NCBI GenBank assembly: GCA_964036295.1
Contig: OZ038464.1
Location: forward strand, 16,236,443 to 16,300,442
Reading direction: 5' to 3'
DNA from: Plumapathes pennacea
Lineage: Eukaryota; Cnidaria; Anthozoa; Antipatharia; Myriopathidae
Length of the DNA: 64,000 nt
The notes under the pieces are model-generated. The model did no database searches. It was not told where the DNA came from and saw only the letters and a list, made by a program, of their open reading frames with translations. Within the stretch, counting starts at the first letter, position 1; each line of letters opens with the position of its first letter. The translations under genes and the position numbers were made by a program. Shown one piece after another: positions 35,901-49,200 of the stretch.

Positions 35901-38900
35901 CCTTATATACCGTACCTTCTCACGAATAGTCATGCACACTTCACAACTATGAACAGAGTGAATACCAACACGTCCGAGCTACCGCGACAAGCGTGCATTC
36001 CAAACGTGACAAAATACATCTCAAGACTATGGAATAATTTTATGTATGATAATTAAAGTTTGCATATATGAACTTCAGATAAAAATGAGTTTATTTGTAA
36101 AGATAGCCCTAAAATAAGAGTCATTTCATAAAAATTGACCATCATGTTTGACCTGCTCTTATAAAGGCGTTAGAGATTCGGATTCCGCTGAAGCCTGGAA
36201 ATTTTCTAATGGATATCTTTGCAACTGGTTCATGACTACAAATATCAGTTTGACTGGCTCGAACTAAAACAATTGCAAGGAATTTTTTTTTTTTTTTTTT
36301 TTTTGTAAATGCCACAAATAATCGTAATCTATAGTAACGACGCCGCCGCGTGGATTGCGTTTTTCGACCGTGCGATCACCTTATACTTTTTGAGTCAGCG
36401 GTCATTGCACAGAATCGCAGAAACGACAGCAAATTCAATTGCAGTTTTCGTAGTTTGTGTAACGCATGTATAACCTCAAGACTAAGCCAAACAACTCAAC
36501 AAAGACTCGATACTCAAGTATACTAGTTAGTTCAACACATTTTCTATGTAATTTGTGCACAAAAACACGAGCTTGGACACGATGTGAAATTTTACCAGAA
36601 GAATGTATTTCGGCAGTGCTGGAAGTACATGGACAACGCGAAAATACATTTTTCAGTCGTGCGGTCACCTAATTCTTGGGAGTCAGCAATCACTACATAA
36701 AACTGTGGATTCAAGTGCATATTTTGTACTTCAGTATAACACTCGTAGAAACCTCAAGCTTTAGCCAAGGAAATCTATAGTATAGGACTCGATATTAAAC
36801 TATGATACAGCTCAACTAATTTTCTATAGCCTAAAGTCGTGCAGAAGGAAAACGGGATTTGCACACGAGGTCAATGAAATTTTATCTCGGGTCCGTCGCC
36901 ATTATGTAACTCGATCTAATCTGACAAACGAAAAGTGACGTCACAAACGTATTTCTCCGCGGTGCCGTGGTAAATGTATTTACAGTCAACTCTCTCTAAG
37001 TGGACACCTCTCTAAGGCGGACAGCATACACAGTTTGGTCCTTGCTGATTTTTCCTTGTTTCTCAGTAATTGAACTCTCTCTAAGGCGGACACTAAATCT
37101 AGTCCCGAGGGTATCCGCCTTAGAGAGAGTTGTGACTGTAAACTCTCTACATTTTCAGTTAAGCCTGAGGTGCAACTTTCCCCACTACGGATAGCGAAAT
37201 CATTTGACGATACGAGCGAAGACTGCACGGCAACAGGATTCCCGAGACCAAACATAACTTGGTATTTTAATGGTGAAGTTCTGAAACATTTAGCAATGTT
37301 GAACTCAGTCATCATACGAACAGAACCATTAACGAGAACGAGCGTGGTATCATTTCTGGAACTAAAGGGTATTGAACGCGATCATGAAGGTAATTACACG
37401 TGCGAAGCAACGAACGAATTGGGAAGCAGCAGAAAAACCTGGCTGTTGTTGTTAAAACGTAAGTAAACTAAACTATAAAGCCATTTTTTAAACAATTTTT
37501 AAGACAAAAGGTTATTCTAACGAAATCCGGCGTAACAAAAACGAAATACATACACAAATTAGCCACACCGCACATACAATCATACACTGATCAGTGCATC
37601 CAAGCCTTGGGGTCGAGCCTTTCTTCCATCCAAGCCTTTCTTTTATATTGACCAAAATACATTTTTGAAAGCGCGCTAAATACAGTTCTAAGATCTAGCT
37701 CCAGGCAAACTCATGTGCTTCTGATTTTTTTTCTCTTTTTTGCTAAATTTTTACTCAAATTCCAAGAGTAATCACACTTTTATAATCAAAGGCCCAAACG
37801 TCTAATATTTCGTGGTTCTTACAGGTGACCCTAAGGTCATTGCTGGTGACATTCAGATAATACGTGAAAGCGGAAATGTAACGCTTTCATGTGAAGGACA
37901 AAATCTGCTCGACCAGGACTCAGACGTAGCCTTCTTCTGGGATTTCAAACTGAAAAGAATTCCTAAGAACAGTGCTCACTACAAACAACGTACCAATCGT
38001 ATTCCACAGGAACAAGTTGTTCATATGAAACTGGCGATCCTGAATACTTCCTCTGGTGATGCCGGTCTATACGATTGCCATGTGAAAAACAGCGTCAAAC
38101 AATTAAGTGGAAAAGTGCGCTTAGTTGTTGTAAGCAAAGGTGAGAGAACGTCTTATGTTTACTCTTGTGTATCTCTAATATGGATCGGCGCATGGACATA
38201 AAACTTGGCACATAAGCACCTCACTGTAAACATTTTCGAAGGTGTAAAAAATTATTTAAATCCGAGGGTCAATTTAGCCTCCATTACCACCTAAAGTCAC
38301 GCTTGTATTGGACTGACATAAAGGCACACTGATTTAGTACAAACTGGTTCACTAAAACTGGTTAAGCTAGACTTTGTGGACTTTGTCTATGATGAGGTCA
38401 TTGAACATATTTCACATTGCATTTACGCTATATATAAAATATTCATTCATTCATTGCTCGTACTGTTGTCGTTTCTTGCCTCAGACATTAAACCGAAAGC
38501 CAGGATCGCAGGGCCAAATGAAAAGGCAGTAAAGCTTGGATCAAACGTCACTCTTCGGTGTAAAATATCCTACCCCGCCTACCTGAAGACGGTGAACATG
38601 TCCTGGTCAAACAGCTCAGCTAAATACAACGTCATTGAAAATAACGTAGACGACCTAACCTCAAGATCCTTTGTACTTTCTCTGGATTTTGTGAACATTA
38701 CTCGTCAGGATTTGGGTTCTTATACGTGTCAAATAGACACTTCCATTGGCAGTTCTGTAGCTCGAGTTCGAATGATACCTCTGCAAGATGGTATGGAACA
38801 GAGACTATAAGCTATTAGGGGGCGTTCGATTGTGTCTGTTACGGAATAGGAATAGCAATACTGATTGATAAAATATTTTGCTTTGGAGCTGAATTGTGTG

Positions 38901-41009
38901 GAAATGCATCGGGAACTGTTCAAAATACCAGCGTGAAGGTTTTGATAACAACCCCGAATTTTCCCCAAAACAAGCAAAAAACTTTGGATCATTTTAGCTA
39001 TTCCTATTCTGGAATACGGTCAATCGAACGCACCCTCAGCATTAAGGACAAGCCAATTTCATCAGTCTTTCATTCTGTTGAGTGACGCCTTCCTGTTTTG
39101 TGGCCTTACAGAAGACAAAACAAACAAGGCCTATTCCACCATTAGTTTAGTTGTGCTTGGAACAGCTATGCGAAAAATTGATTAAAATTGATGTAGTCTC
39201 ATAATCTCGTGGACCGTAGTCAAGTAAATCAGTGAAAAAGAAAGAACTGAAGACAATGCCACCTCACTCAGTCATCACGTGACGGACTAGCACTGACTTG
39301 AACTCGAATCCCAACTTTCTTTGCAACTGCTTGAGTTGCTGCATAACTCCAAACGATCTCTTTCACTAGTCTTCTCTAGCCAATTTCATCTATACGTTTC
39401 TTATTTACTTTCCTACTTTATGACATTACTCATGCAATGGATAAATTACCTTCTTTCCTCACCCCCACTTCACGCTCTCTATTTGTTAACAGGAGCTTCT
39501 GGTGACAGCCTGGTAATGTTGGCAGTTATTGCTACAGCAGCGATTGCTTTCGGTTTGTCTGGCGCGCTTTGGCTGCTGCGCCTCTGGCACAAAAGGAAAA
39601 CGCCGCGCTACCACGGTATGTTTATGCGTACATGAAGTGCTTTGACTTTAACCCATTCACTCCCAAACTCAAAATGCAGATCCTCACAACCTTAGAAATG
39701 AATGAGTAATGTAGTGAGAATTGATAGTTTAATCAGCTTTCATCTTAGCAAGGTATCAAAAGCCAAGTTCTCCTTACTGTAATATATGTTTCTGGTGAGA
39801 AACTGAAGGAGAAAAATCGAAGTGGATCACTATTGGGATTGAAAGAGTTAAGTCAAGCCAAACTCAGGGCGCGTTTTTGGGGATTATTGGCCGTCTATCC
39901 AATTCCGGTATAAGAATAAAAAATACACCAAATCCCAAAAGAACAGACGTTGCGCTATCCTGAAAACAGTGATAAACCTTCGCATTGTATGACCGAGAAA
40001 GTCTGGCGCGGGCGGGCAATTTTCTCGCCAGAAAACAGCGCCTCTTCTGTCTATTTCGAACACACTACTGTCAGAAGCAGAATAGACTGAATGCTATTCA
40101 TTAAAAAACGAGCGTCTAATAGCGGCAGTCAAAGACTCTTTCAATAGAATAGAACACTATACAAATATTTATAGAATCAATGATCTGGCTAGGAGCTGGA
40201 CGAAGATATTAATATATTACTGTACCAATCGAAAGTTTTCCTTTTGTCAAAATTACTCTTCCACCTTCCCTTATTAGGATTGTAAGAGTCTTCCGTCAGG
40301 CTTTACATGAAGGTTTGTTGCACACGAATGACTGACGAACATTCAAAGCTCGAAATAATGGTCTGGATTAGTACCCTCGCAGGGTTAGGAAATTAGTCAC
40401 ATAACTCGCGCGTGTAAAGTAGCGCCAGTCAAAAAGGTGACTGACTAAGAAGCTAAACGAAGATATTACAGAAAAACTAATCGAAAGGTCACGAGGTTTC
40501 TTTTGTCAGATCAATAGGAATGGAACTTTGTGTAAACTAATACTAACCTCACATCTCATGCAGGTCCCATAAACAACGAGGAGTTCAAATACGACGTGTT
40601 CATCACCTTCAGTGGCAAAGACTTCGCTTGGGTCAAGGCAAAGCTGATTCCTCTACTGGAGAAGCACAGTGTGGAATATTGCATCCACAACAGAGACTTT
40701 GAACTTGGCAAGACAATCTTGGACAACATGGCGGACAGCGTGTACAAGAGTAAGAAGGTACTGGCGGTTATGTCTAGGAACTACATGGACAGTAAGTATT
40801 GTCGAGGCGAGCTGGAGATGGCGCTGTACAGGAGCACGGAGATGGGCGACTCGTCTGTCATCGTTATACGGATCGACAATATTGAGAAGGATAAGCTACC
40901 AAAGGCCCTGCGAAACCGAACGTTCCTTGATTATTATGATGAAACAGAGAGGAAAACCTGGGCAGAGAGAATCATGAAACATCTGACTCAAACATCAATT
41001 AAAATATGA
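32913..41009 (+). CDS. Ig-TIR receptor gene B (IL-1R-like: four Ig, TM, TIR)
   Basis: Predicted 604-aa receptor with the plan of gene A. Exons: 32913-32961 (signal peptide MILPLLLMQTSILLTAG), 34742-35017 (Ig1), 37159-37458 (Ig2), 37825-38139 (Ig3), 38485-38790 (Ig4), 39493-39615 (TM near aa 422-444, then RLWHKRKTPRYH), 40564-41009 (TIR). Exons are in frame and in phase 1. The TIR is about 97% identical to A at DNA level, with YDVFITFSGKDF, NRDFELGK and SKYCRGELEMAL, while Ig2 is only moderately similar to A. Ig1 reads YGCQAKKGLETDYNRY, unlike A, C and D, which have YRCQA and end DEYTLDVYG. A MITE (36983-37138) lies 20 bp before the Ig2 exon. Probably a cell-surface immune sensor signalling through TIR-TIR contacts; the ligand is unknown. 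Confidence 0.92.
35190..35600. repeat. Transposon-like repeat with GGGGTGG...CCACCCCC ends (copy in gene B)
   Basis: GGGTGGGGTACTCAATAGGA at the left corresponds to the inverse of TATGGGAGTACACCACCCCC at the right. Internal sequence repeats GATACCCTGTTYAAGAC. In the Ig1-Ig2 intron. Confidence 0.75.
36983..37138. repeat. 156-bp MITE with TA duplication just before the Ig2 exon of gene B
   Basis: CAGTCAACTCTCTCTAAG and CTTAGAGAGAGTTGTGACTG form inverted ends flanked by TA. The element ends 20 bp before the first base of the Ig2 exon. A and D lack it at this position. Confidence 0.85.
38818..39035. repeat. MITE after the Ig4 exon of gene B
   Basis: GGGGGCGTTCGATTG...GGAATAGGAATAG at the left is the inverse of CTATTCCTATTC...CAATCGAACGCACCC at the right. 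Genes A and D carry the uninterrupted site (GCTRTTAG...TAATCAA). Confidence 0.82.
39652..39849. repeat. CCCTTTCACTCCCAAG-family copy in gene B
   Basis: Diverged ends ACCCATTCACTCCCAAACTC and TTGGGATTGAAAGAGTT. Between the TM and TIR exons. The matching copy in gene C is at 49936-50132. Confidence 0.65.
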
Positions 41010-43079
41010 CGCAATGGAATCAGGGGCGCATCCAGACAGGTTTACGGAAACCGCTCAATTTTTTGGAATTTAGTCCAGAAAGCCAAATCCTAATATTTTC
41101 AGGAGTAGTATGCCTGGGGCCGGAGTCCCTGGATGCTCTTTCAGCTCTCATAGATTTGGTAAACTGTCAGATTTTCTTCTGGATTTGCCCCTAGGAAAGT
41201 TGGTCTGCATCAAAGGGACACAACGCGCTCGTCAACTAAACGTTGGTGTAAATGCGCTGCACACCGTGTGAATAGTCACACATAGCTGTGCTTGTGATTT
41301 TACCGCTATATCCTGCGTGAACCAGGACAATATGAACACAAACTAAAGCAATCCAGTGGTAAATAGTCGGTCATCTTTAGATCTATAATTTTTCACACGG
41401 ACATCCGCGGTAAAAAGCGTAGCACTGCGCTAAGTTCTTGTTCTTATGTTTAAGTCATACGAAAGAAAAAAAAACATTCATTATTTTTTGTTCTTGCGCT
41501 TGTGCCTGCGTCGTTTTACACGTAATGCATTTTGTGAGCCCGTTTCTTTTAAGCTATGCTGGTCTTGTAGGTTTGATAATCAGACTGACGCTGTGATAGT
41601 TATTCCTTGTTTTGAATCATGGCCAGAAATAACGGACGTCGCAACTGAGCATGCTCAAAAAATGCAAAACAAGATGGCGTCCGACCTGATAGGAAAATGT
41701 AAGGGCCACGAAGTATAATCGAAAATAAAAGGTAATCGAACATACATGCGGTGTTTGCCTAAATGAATCCTGTTTGGAAACGCTAATACACATCTGAAAT
41801 CGCAAACTTTATGTCCATATCTGTTCACTTACCGGTTCCATTTCGAGTGTCTTTTTTCAGCGCTTATCCCTCTATGTAACCTTCTTAATATTTTCCGAAA
41901 ACGCCGGAGACGCAACATTGCACTGGAGACAGTCCTCTTCTCTTGAGCCGGAGCGGAGTTGCCTAAATCCCTTCCAAAAGTAGACCTGTTCCTTCGTAGA
42001 TGTAGTAAATTTCAGCTGGATTCACCGCGATTTACCGGTTCCATTTTAGCCACAAACTTGCTGTAATCTTTAGTTCGACAGAGCAAAGGTTAGATGACAA
42101 GGAGCTCTTCCGGTCACGAAAGAAAACCCGATTTTTTTACCTCCTTGCGCCGACTTCCCCGACCTTTTGGTATCAAAATAAAGGTCAGAATCCAAGCTTT
42201 GTACTCTTCTATGGAACTCTGGGAAGGCAGCTAAACAGTCAAAACGGTCAGCGTTTTCACGTGTGATCGTACGACTTCCGGTTCGGAAAATTGCAGGAAA
42301 ATTAATTTTCATAAGCTGTATTACAATTTAAAGTTATGTCTGACGTTTTAAGAGCTTTCGATTTTCGTAAATTCAAACAAGATGTTAGCATATCGACCAA
42401 TCATGATTTAAAGTATAAAGATGTCCATCCCCAGATGAAATCGTTCTTACAGTTGATATTCCATACGAGCATCTTCGCAGCTGGTATGATCTCAAAGAGG
42501 GTCTGTTAGCAGCGTTCTCATACACCTCAAACGTTTTCGGGTATACTTTAATTCTTTTCGGATTAGTTTCATAAAATGCCGCCGATGAGAGGTTGTGCAG
42601 CTGAAGATAATCGACCCTCTCACTCCTCTCACGTCTGGCCGCCATATTGGTTTGGGCGGGGTCCGCTGACAATGTTGCAGGCTCAGAATGTCCGCGATTT
42701 CTGGCCATGGTAACAAACGTCTCGCTACCAACTGGAAAGCTCTTAATGAGAGTTCTTGAGAATGTGTTGACCCTCTTGGGTGTTGACTCCCAGGGGGAAT
42801 GTTCCCCACAAAAAATGGCACCCTAAGCGTCAGATTCTAGTGCGCCATAAACATTCAAGACTCCAAACGATTGGCACGGTGAAAAAGAGATTGCAAAATC
42901 TTTTCTTTTTTTGTAGCTGAAGTTGATAACTTTGTAATAACAATATTAGCTAATAAAAGGCACTGAGCCGCTCCAAATTGTCAATGGTCATAACCATAGG
43001 ATAGGAAAAACAGTGAATTTGAAACGGTTTTGGCTACGTGTTGATTTTAAAAATTGTTTTTATATATTCTGTCAGCTGG
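41010..43079. other. Intergenic region B-C
   Basis: No gene is supported. It holds the sequence 3' of the TIR stop, a single ancestral copy of what became the gene D minisatellite (about 41436-41500), the 1,092-bp insertion and the duplication junction at 42947/42948. Confidence 0.7.
41618..42709. mobile_element. 1,092-bp insertion with inverted ends, absent beside gene C
   Basis: Ends CATGGCCAGAAATAACGGAC and, inverted, CATGGCCAGAAATCGCGGAC. The empty site in unit C (around 51902/51903) reads TTTTGAATGTAACAAACG. No target duplication is evident. A minus-strand open frame (42708-42385, MARNRGHSEPATLSADP...) starts in the right inverted end; I do not recognise it as a transposase. Confidence 0.8.
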
Positions 43080-43231
43080 CCGGAAATCACAAACAACCGC
43101 GCCTATTTAATTATTAAATGTACATCATTCAAACACTCGGACAACCATCTGTCAGACTGAAGGTTGCCTATTGATTAATCAAAGGTCGGAAACGCACTTG
43201 AAGGCGAACGACAAATTGCTCTTGGGTAGCC
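43080..43231 (+). promoter_or_regulatory. Conserved 5' leader/promoter block of receptor gene C
   Basis: Appears identical to 32761-32912 of gene B by eye. Confidence 0.5.
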
Positions 43232-46200
43232 ATGATCCTGCCGCTTCTATTGATGCAGACCTCAATATTACTCACAGCAGGTACGGAAAAATATCTAAAG
43301 AGCAACGAATTTGACATTTTGTAGTTGATTGCAGGATCTAAATGTTCTTCATTTTGCATAGCGAGCGTTAAAACTGAATATCATGCAAATTACCTTGGAG
43401 TGCGATGAGAAATTTGCACACTACTTCCACGCGCTGACGAACGAATCATGTTTGCCGAGAAAATACTGTGTTCGTGGGTTTGGCTTAATCAAAAGTGCGA
43501 ATTTTCAAAGTTGTGATGACACCCATTCATTTTTAGAAAACACACGAAAATTCGTTATGCAAAGTTGAACAGCAAATTGCTTTTTCAGTTTATTTCATCT
43601 ATAGTATAGATATGAAAAGTGTTACATGAAAAAAGAAAACTGCGCCACACTGTATGTCAGTGTGATAATTTTTGTACTAATAACATGACCTCGCAAAGGC
43701 GAAAGCCGTGCTCAGTGACCACAACCTATGTGAGCGAGTGTCGTCCGGTTTTGCACCTGCGATCGCCATGCTTTAGCAAGGCGGAACAATCAGCAACTAC
43801 ACAATCCAAGAGAAGAACACTAAAGTGACCCGCTGCTCAGTTTTATTGTACGTTTGGTCAGAGTGATGTAAATATCGTTCATCATATATTGACAGCCTCT
43901 CTCACTAAAAGGTTTGAAATTGCAGCCTAATATGGAGTTCATATGTTGGAGCCATGGAGTTCCCTTATTAGCGAAAGACAATCATTTCTGCTTTGTAGTG
44001 ACAACGCCGCCGGGGACTCGCATTATAATGGAAAAAACAATTTAATCGGATCTTCAAATATAGTTGATAAAAGTCAGAGGCGAAGCTCTCGCCCTCAAAT
44101 TAGCGAAGGACCATTAATCGTAACACAAGTGAACAAAACCACGAAATAAAGAAAAAAAAAAGTCGTTCGCCTTCGAGATATTCGAATTGACCCCGTCAAT
44201 CACTGAACAAATTGTACGTACTTTATTTTTTGAAGAAATATTCTCGAGAGACACAACTAATTTGCTCGAGCTTTTTAGTGAATGATCACAAGGGACTATA
44301 CCATAGATAAAACGGAACAAGCATGGAATAATTTATAGAACATACAATATTATAGTCATTTTATATTAAGGGTTTAGGACAAAAATATTCTGAGAACTTT
44401 TTGTACCACCCGTGTACTCGGTCCAGTTTTCCTCGGGATTAGTGGATTTATTTATGAGCCGCCGAACACAGAGTTCAGCGTTTCACAAATGAAGGTCCAA
44501 GCTGGCATGCTTCCCTGGCCAGGTTAAATAATAAAACCATGCATTTGATAGAGCGATTTTCAGATGACTGTCGGCAGTAATGATGTGATTGCTCTTGTCC
44601 GCTTAATCTTGCGTTTGTTACGCTTTCGGATTGGTCCAAAAAGTTGGCAGCATTCTGGACCAATCAGGAACAAAAGCAAAACCGGATCGTGATCTTCTCA
44701 CGTAAGCAAGCAAGTGGCGATCACGTGTTCACGCACGGTAGTTTGAGTTCTTCTTCAAAATAAAACCAAACGCAGATTATCCTCTGATTGCTTAAGTTTC
44801 CTAAATGATAAAAAAAGATGTAGGTGTAATCAAAAACCAAGATTTATCCAGAGTCCTTAACTACGAAACCTTCATCACGCACACTAAAGTTCCACATCTG
44901 AACGTATTAATGTTGTCATGGCTACCAAGAAATATCTCTTTAAAAAGTTTGTTTCAATTTATATAACGAGAAGAAAATGTCCACACTGAAGAGACAAAGT
45001 CATCTCGTTGCGATTGTATATTGCGACAGTATTCAAGACAAAATGTTTTCTTTTTCTTGTAGGGTCGGATTTGTTAGTCTCAATTAAATCTGTCGGACCT
45101 GTCAAGTCGGGAGAGAACGTGACCCTGAACTGCTCTGTAGTAACTGGGGTACTCGCCGACAACATTTACTGGTACAATACTGCAGATGTGAATACCAAGA
45201 TAAAAGTATCGAAAAGTTCCGTAGCATGGGACAGTCTCGTACTGCACGAGGTGACGCTGAAAGACGCAGCAACCTATCGCTGCCAAGCGAAAAAGGGACG
45301 AGAGACGGATGATGATGAATACACACTGGACGTGTACGGTGAGATATCACACCATGTCTCGAGCAGAAGTAATGACGTAAAACGAAAGAGTGACCTTCTA
45401 AAATGATGGGAGTCTTACGAGAAATGTTTAAATAGGGCTACCTTCAGCGACAGTCATCCCACTGCGCAACGGGCTATTTAAGTGAGACTCCAATTCACAT
45501 TATTCTCTAACCCGAGGGAGGGGGGGGGGGGGGTGGGGTACTCAATAGGAATCTGGGGGGGTTCCGCTACTCTATAAAACCCTGACCCTATTCAAGACAC
45601 AAAAATGGAAATTTTGCTACCCTGTCTAAGACAAAGTGCTCTAATTTGATACCCTGTTCAAGACTAAGTTTAGATAAGTTAGCCTGCGTTGTACGCGTTT
45701 CCACTGGAGCATACGAAGAAATCGCGCGAAAATGGCAAGAGCAAAACTGTGGTTGAGGGGGGAGGGGAAGAGGAGAAAATCTTCGGAAAATAACCCTGTT
45801 TAAGACACGAAAATGTAAAATTTGATACCCTGTTTAAGACAGAAGACCCTGAAAATGACCCTATCGGGCTGAACGTCCCTATATAGGAAATATATGGGAG
45901 TACACCACCCCCGGGTTCTCTAATCACTATGCAGTGAAACGAGAACAAATCATTTTGACACTAAAGTTACCATCAAACATACAAGAATCAGGAATGGGCA
46001 TCTCGTTTATTGATAGCCAGGCTTACAATTTAATGGACAGTGAAACAGTAGCCATTTAACAATAGATGAGGACTAATACAATATCCATTGATATCTGGCA
46101 CACAGAAGTAATTCTTAACAAGGGCAATAATGATTAACTTGCACACTGTAACAAAACTAAAGAAATTTGACGGAAGGTAAACGAGAGATGCCGTCGAGTG

Positions 46201-49200
46201 ACACTTGCTTGTGAAACAGGCCTTATATACCGTACCTTCTCACGAATAGTCATGCACACTTCACAACTATGAACAGAGTGAATACCAACACGTCCGAGCT
46301 ACCGCGACAAGCGTGCATTCCAAACGTGACAAAATACACCTCAAGACTATGGAATAATTTTATGTATGATAATTAAAGTTTGCATATATGAACTTCAGAT
46401 AAAAATGAGTTTATTTGTAAAGATAGCCCTAAAATATGAGTCATTTCATAAAAATTGACCATCATGTTTGACCTGCTCTTATAAAGGCTTTAGAGATTCG
46501 GATTCCGCTGAAGCCTGGAAATTTTCTAATGGATATCTTTGCAACTGGTTCATGACTACAAAAATCAATTTTTTTTTTTTTTTTTTTTTGTAAATGCCAC
46601 AAATAATCGTAATCTATAGTAACGACGCCGCCGCGTGGATTGCGTTTTTCGACCGTGCGATCACCTTATACTTTTTGAGTCAGCGGTCATTGCACAGAAT
46701 CGCAGAATTGACAGCAAATTCAATTGCAGTTTTCGTAGTTTGTGTAACGCATGTATAACCTCAAGACTAAGCCAAACAACTCAACAAAGACTCGATACTC
46801 AAGTATACTAGTTAGTTCAACACATTTTCTATGTAATTTGTGCACAAAAACACGAGCTTGGACACGATGTGAAATTTTACCAGAAGAATGTATTTCGGCA
46901 GTGCTGGAAGTACATGGACAACGCGAAAATACATTTTTCAGTCGTGCGGTCACCTAATTCTTGGGAGTCAGCAATCACTACATAAAACTGTGGATTCAAG
47001 TGCATATTTTGTACTTCAGTATAACACTCGTAGAAACCTCAAGCTTTAGCCAAGAAAATCTATAGTATAGGACTCGATATTAAACTATGATACAGCTCAA
47101 CTAATTTTCTATAGCCTAAAGTTGTGCAGAAGGAAAACGGGATTTGCACACGAGGTCAATGAAATTTTATCTCGGGTCCGTCGCCATTATGTAACTCGAT
47201 CTAATCTGACAAACGAAAGTGACGTCACAAACGTATTTCTCCGCGGTGCCGTGGTAAATGTATTTACAGTCAACTTTCTCTAAGTGGACACCTCTCTAAG
47301 GCGGACAGCATACACAGTTTGGTCCTTGCTGATTTTTCCTTGTTTCTCAGTAATTGAACTCTCTCTAAGGCGGACACTAAATCTAGTCCCGAGGGTATCC
47401 GCCTTAGAGAGAGTTGTGACTGTAAACTCTCTACATTTTCAGTTAAGCCTGAGGTGCAACTTTCCCCACTACGGATAGCGAAATCATTTGACGATACGAG
47501 CGAAGACTGCACGGCAACAGGATTCCCGAGACCAAACATAACTTGGTATTTTAATGGTGAAGTTCTGAAACATTTAGCAATGTTGAACTCAGTCATCATA
47601 CGAACAGAACCATTAACGAGAACGAGCGTGGTATCATTTCTGGAACTAAAGGGTATTGAACGCGATCATGAAGGTAATTACACGTGCGAAGCAACGAACG
47701 AATTGGGAAGCAGCAGAAAAACCTGGCTGTTGTTGTTAAAACGTAAGTAAACTAAACTATAAAGCCATTTTTTAAACAATTTTTAAGACAAAAGGTTATT
47801 CTAACGAAATCCGGCGTAACAAAAACGAAATACATACACAAATTAGCCACACCGCACATACAATCATACACTGATCAGTGCATCCAAGCCTTGGGGTCGA
47901 GCCTTTCTTCCATCCAAGCCTTTCTTTTATATTGACCAAAATACATTTTTGAAAGCGCGCTAAATACAGTTCTAAGATCTAGCTCCAGGCAAACTCATGT
48001 GCTTCTGATTTTTTTTCTCTTTTTTGCTAAATTTTTACTCAAATTCCAAGAGTAATCACACTTTTATAATCAAAGGCCCAAACGTCTAATATTTCGTGGT
48101 TCTTACAGGTGACCCTAAGGTCATTGCTGGTGACATTCAGATAATACGTGAAAGCGGAAATGTAACGCTTTCATGTGAAGGACAAAATCTGCTCGACCAG
48201 GACTCAGACGTAGCCTTCTTCTGGGATTTCAAACTGAAAAGAATTCCTAAGAACAGTGCTCACTACAAACAACGTACCAATCGTATTCCACAGGAACAAG
48301 TTGTTCATATGAAACTGGCGATCCTGAATACTTCCTCTGGTGATGCCGGTCTATACGATTGCCATGTGAAAAATAGCGTCAAACAATTAAGTGGAAAAGT
48401 GCGCTTAGTTGTTGTAAGCAAAGGTGAGAGAACGTCTTATGTTTACTCTTGTGTATCTCTAATATGGATCGGCGCATGGACATAAAACTTGGCACATAAG
48501 CACCTCACTGTAAACATTTTCGAAGGTGTAAAAAATTATTTAAATCCGAGGGTCAATTTAGCCTCCATTACCACCTAAAGTCACGCTTGTATTGGACTGA
48601 CATAAAGGCACACTGATTTAGTACAAACTGGTTCACTAAAACTGGTTAAGCTAGACTTTGTGGACTTTGTCTATGATGAGGTCATTGAACATATTTCACA
48701 TTGCATTTACGCTATATATAAAATAGTCATTCATTCATTGCTCGTACTGTTGTCGTTTCTTGCCTCAGACATTAAACCGAAAGCCAGGATCGCAGGGCCA
48801 AATGAAAAGGCAGTAAAGCTTGGATCAAACGTCACTCTTCGGTGTAAAATATCCTACCCCGCCTACCTGAAGACGGTGAACATGTCCTGGTCAAACAGCT
48901 CAGCTAAATACAACGTCATTGAAAATAACGTAGACGACCTAGCCTCAAGATCCTTTGTACTTTCTCTGGATTTTGTGAACATTACTCGTCAGGATTTGGG
49001 TTCTTATACGTGTCAAATAGACACTTCCATTGGCAGTTCTGTAGCTCGAGTTCGAATGATACCTCTGCAAGAAGGTGTGGAACAGAGACTATAAGATATT
49101 AGGGGGCGTTCGATTGTGTCTGTTACGGAATAGGAATAGCAATACTGATTGATAAAATATTTTGCTTTGGAGCTGAATTGTGTGGAAATGTATCGGGAAC

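Larger units (their letters stand above)
32629..42947. repeat. Tandem segmental duplication, unit 1 (gene B)
   Basis: 10,319 bp starting AGCTAATAAAAGGCACTGAG and ending TTTGTAATAACAATATT. It is nearly identical to 42948-52140 except for a 1,092-bp insertion (41618-42709) and small indels. Confidence 0.93.

Noticed and set aside
36435-36672. Open frames on both strands shared by genes B and C (also 46720-46957)
   Set aside because: Conserved only because the whole 9.2-kb unit is duplicated. They lie in the Ig1-Ig2 intron, without domain or splice support.
42385-42708. 107-residue minus-strand frame as a host gene
   Set aside because: It begins inside the terminal inverted repeat of the 1.09-kb insertion and is absent beside gene C, so it is more likely element-derived.
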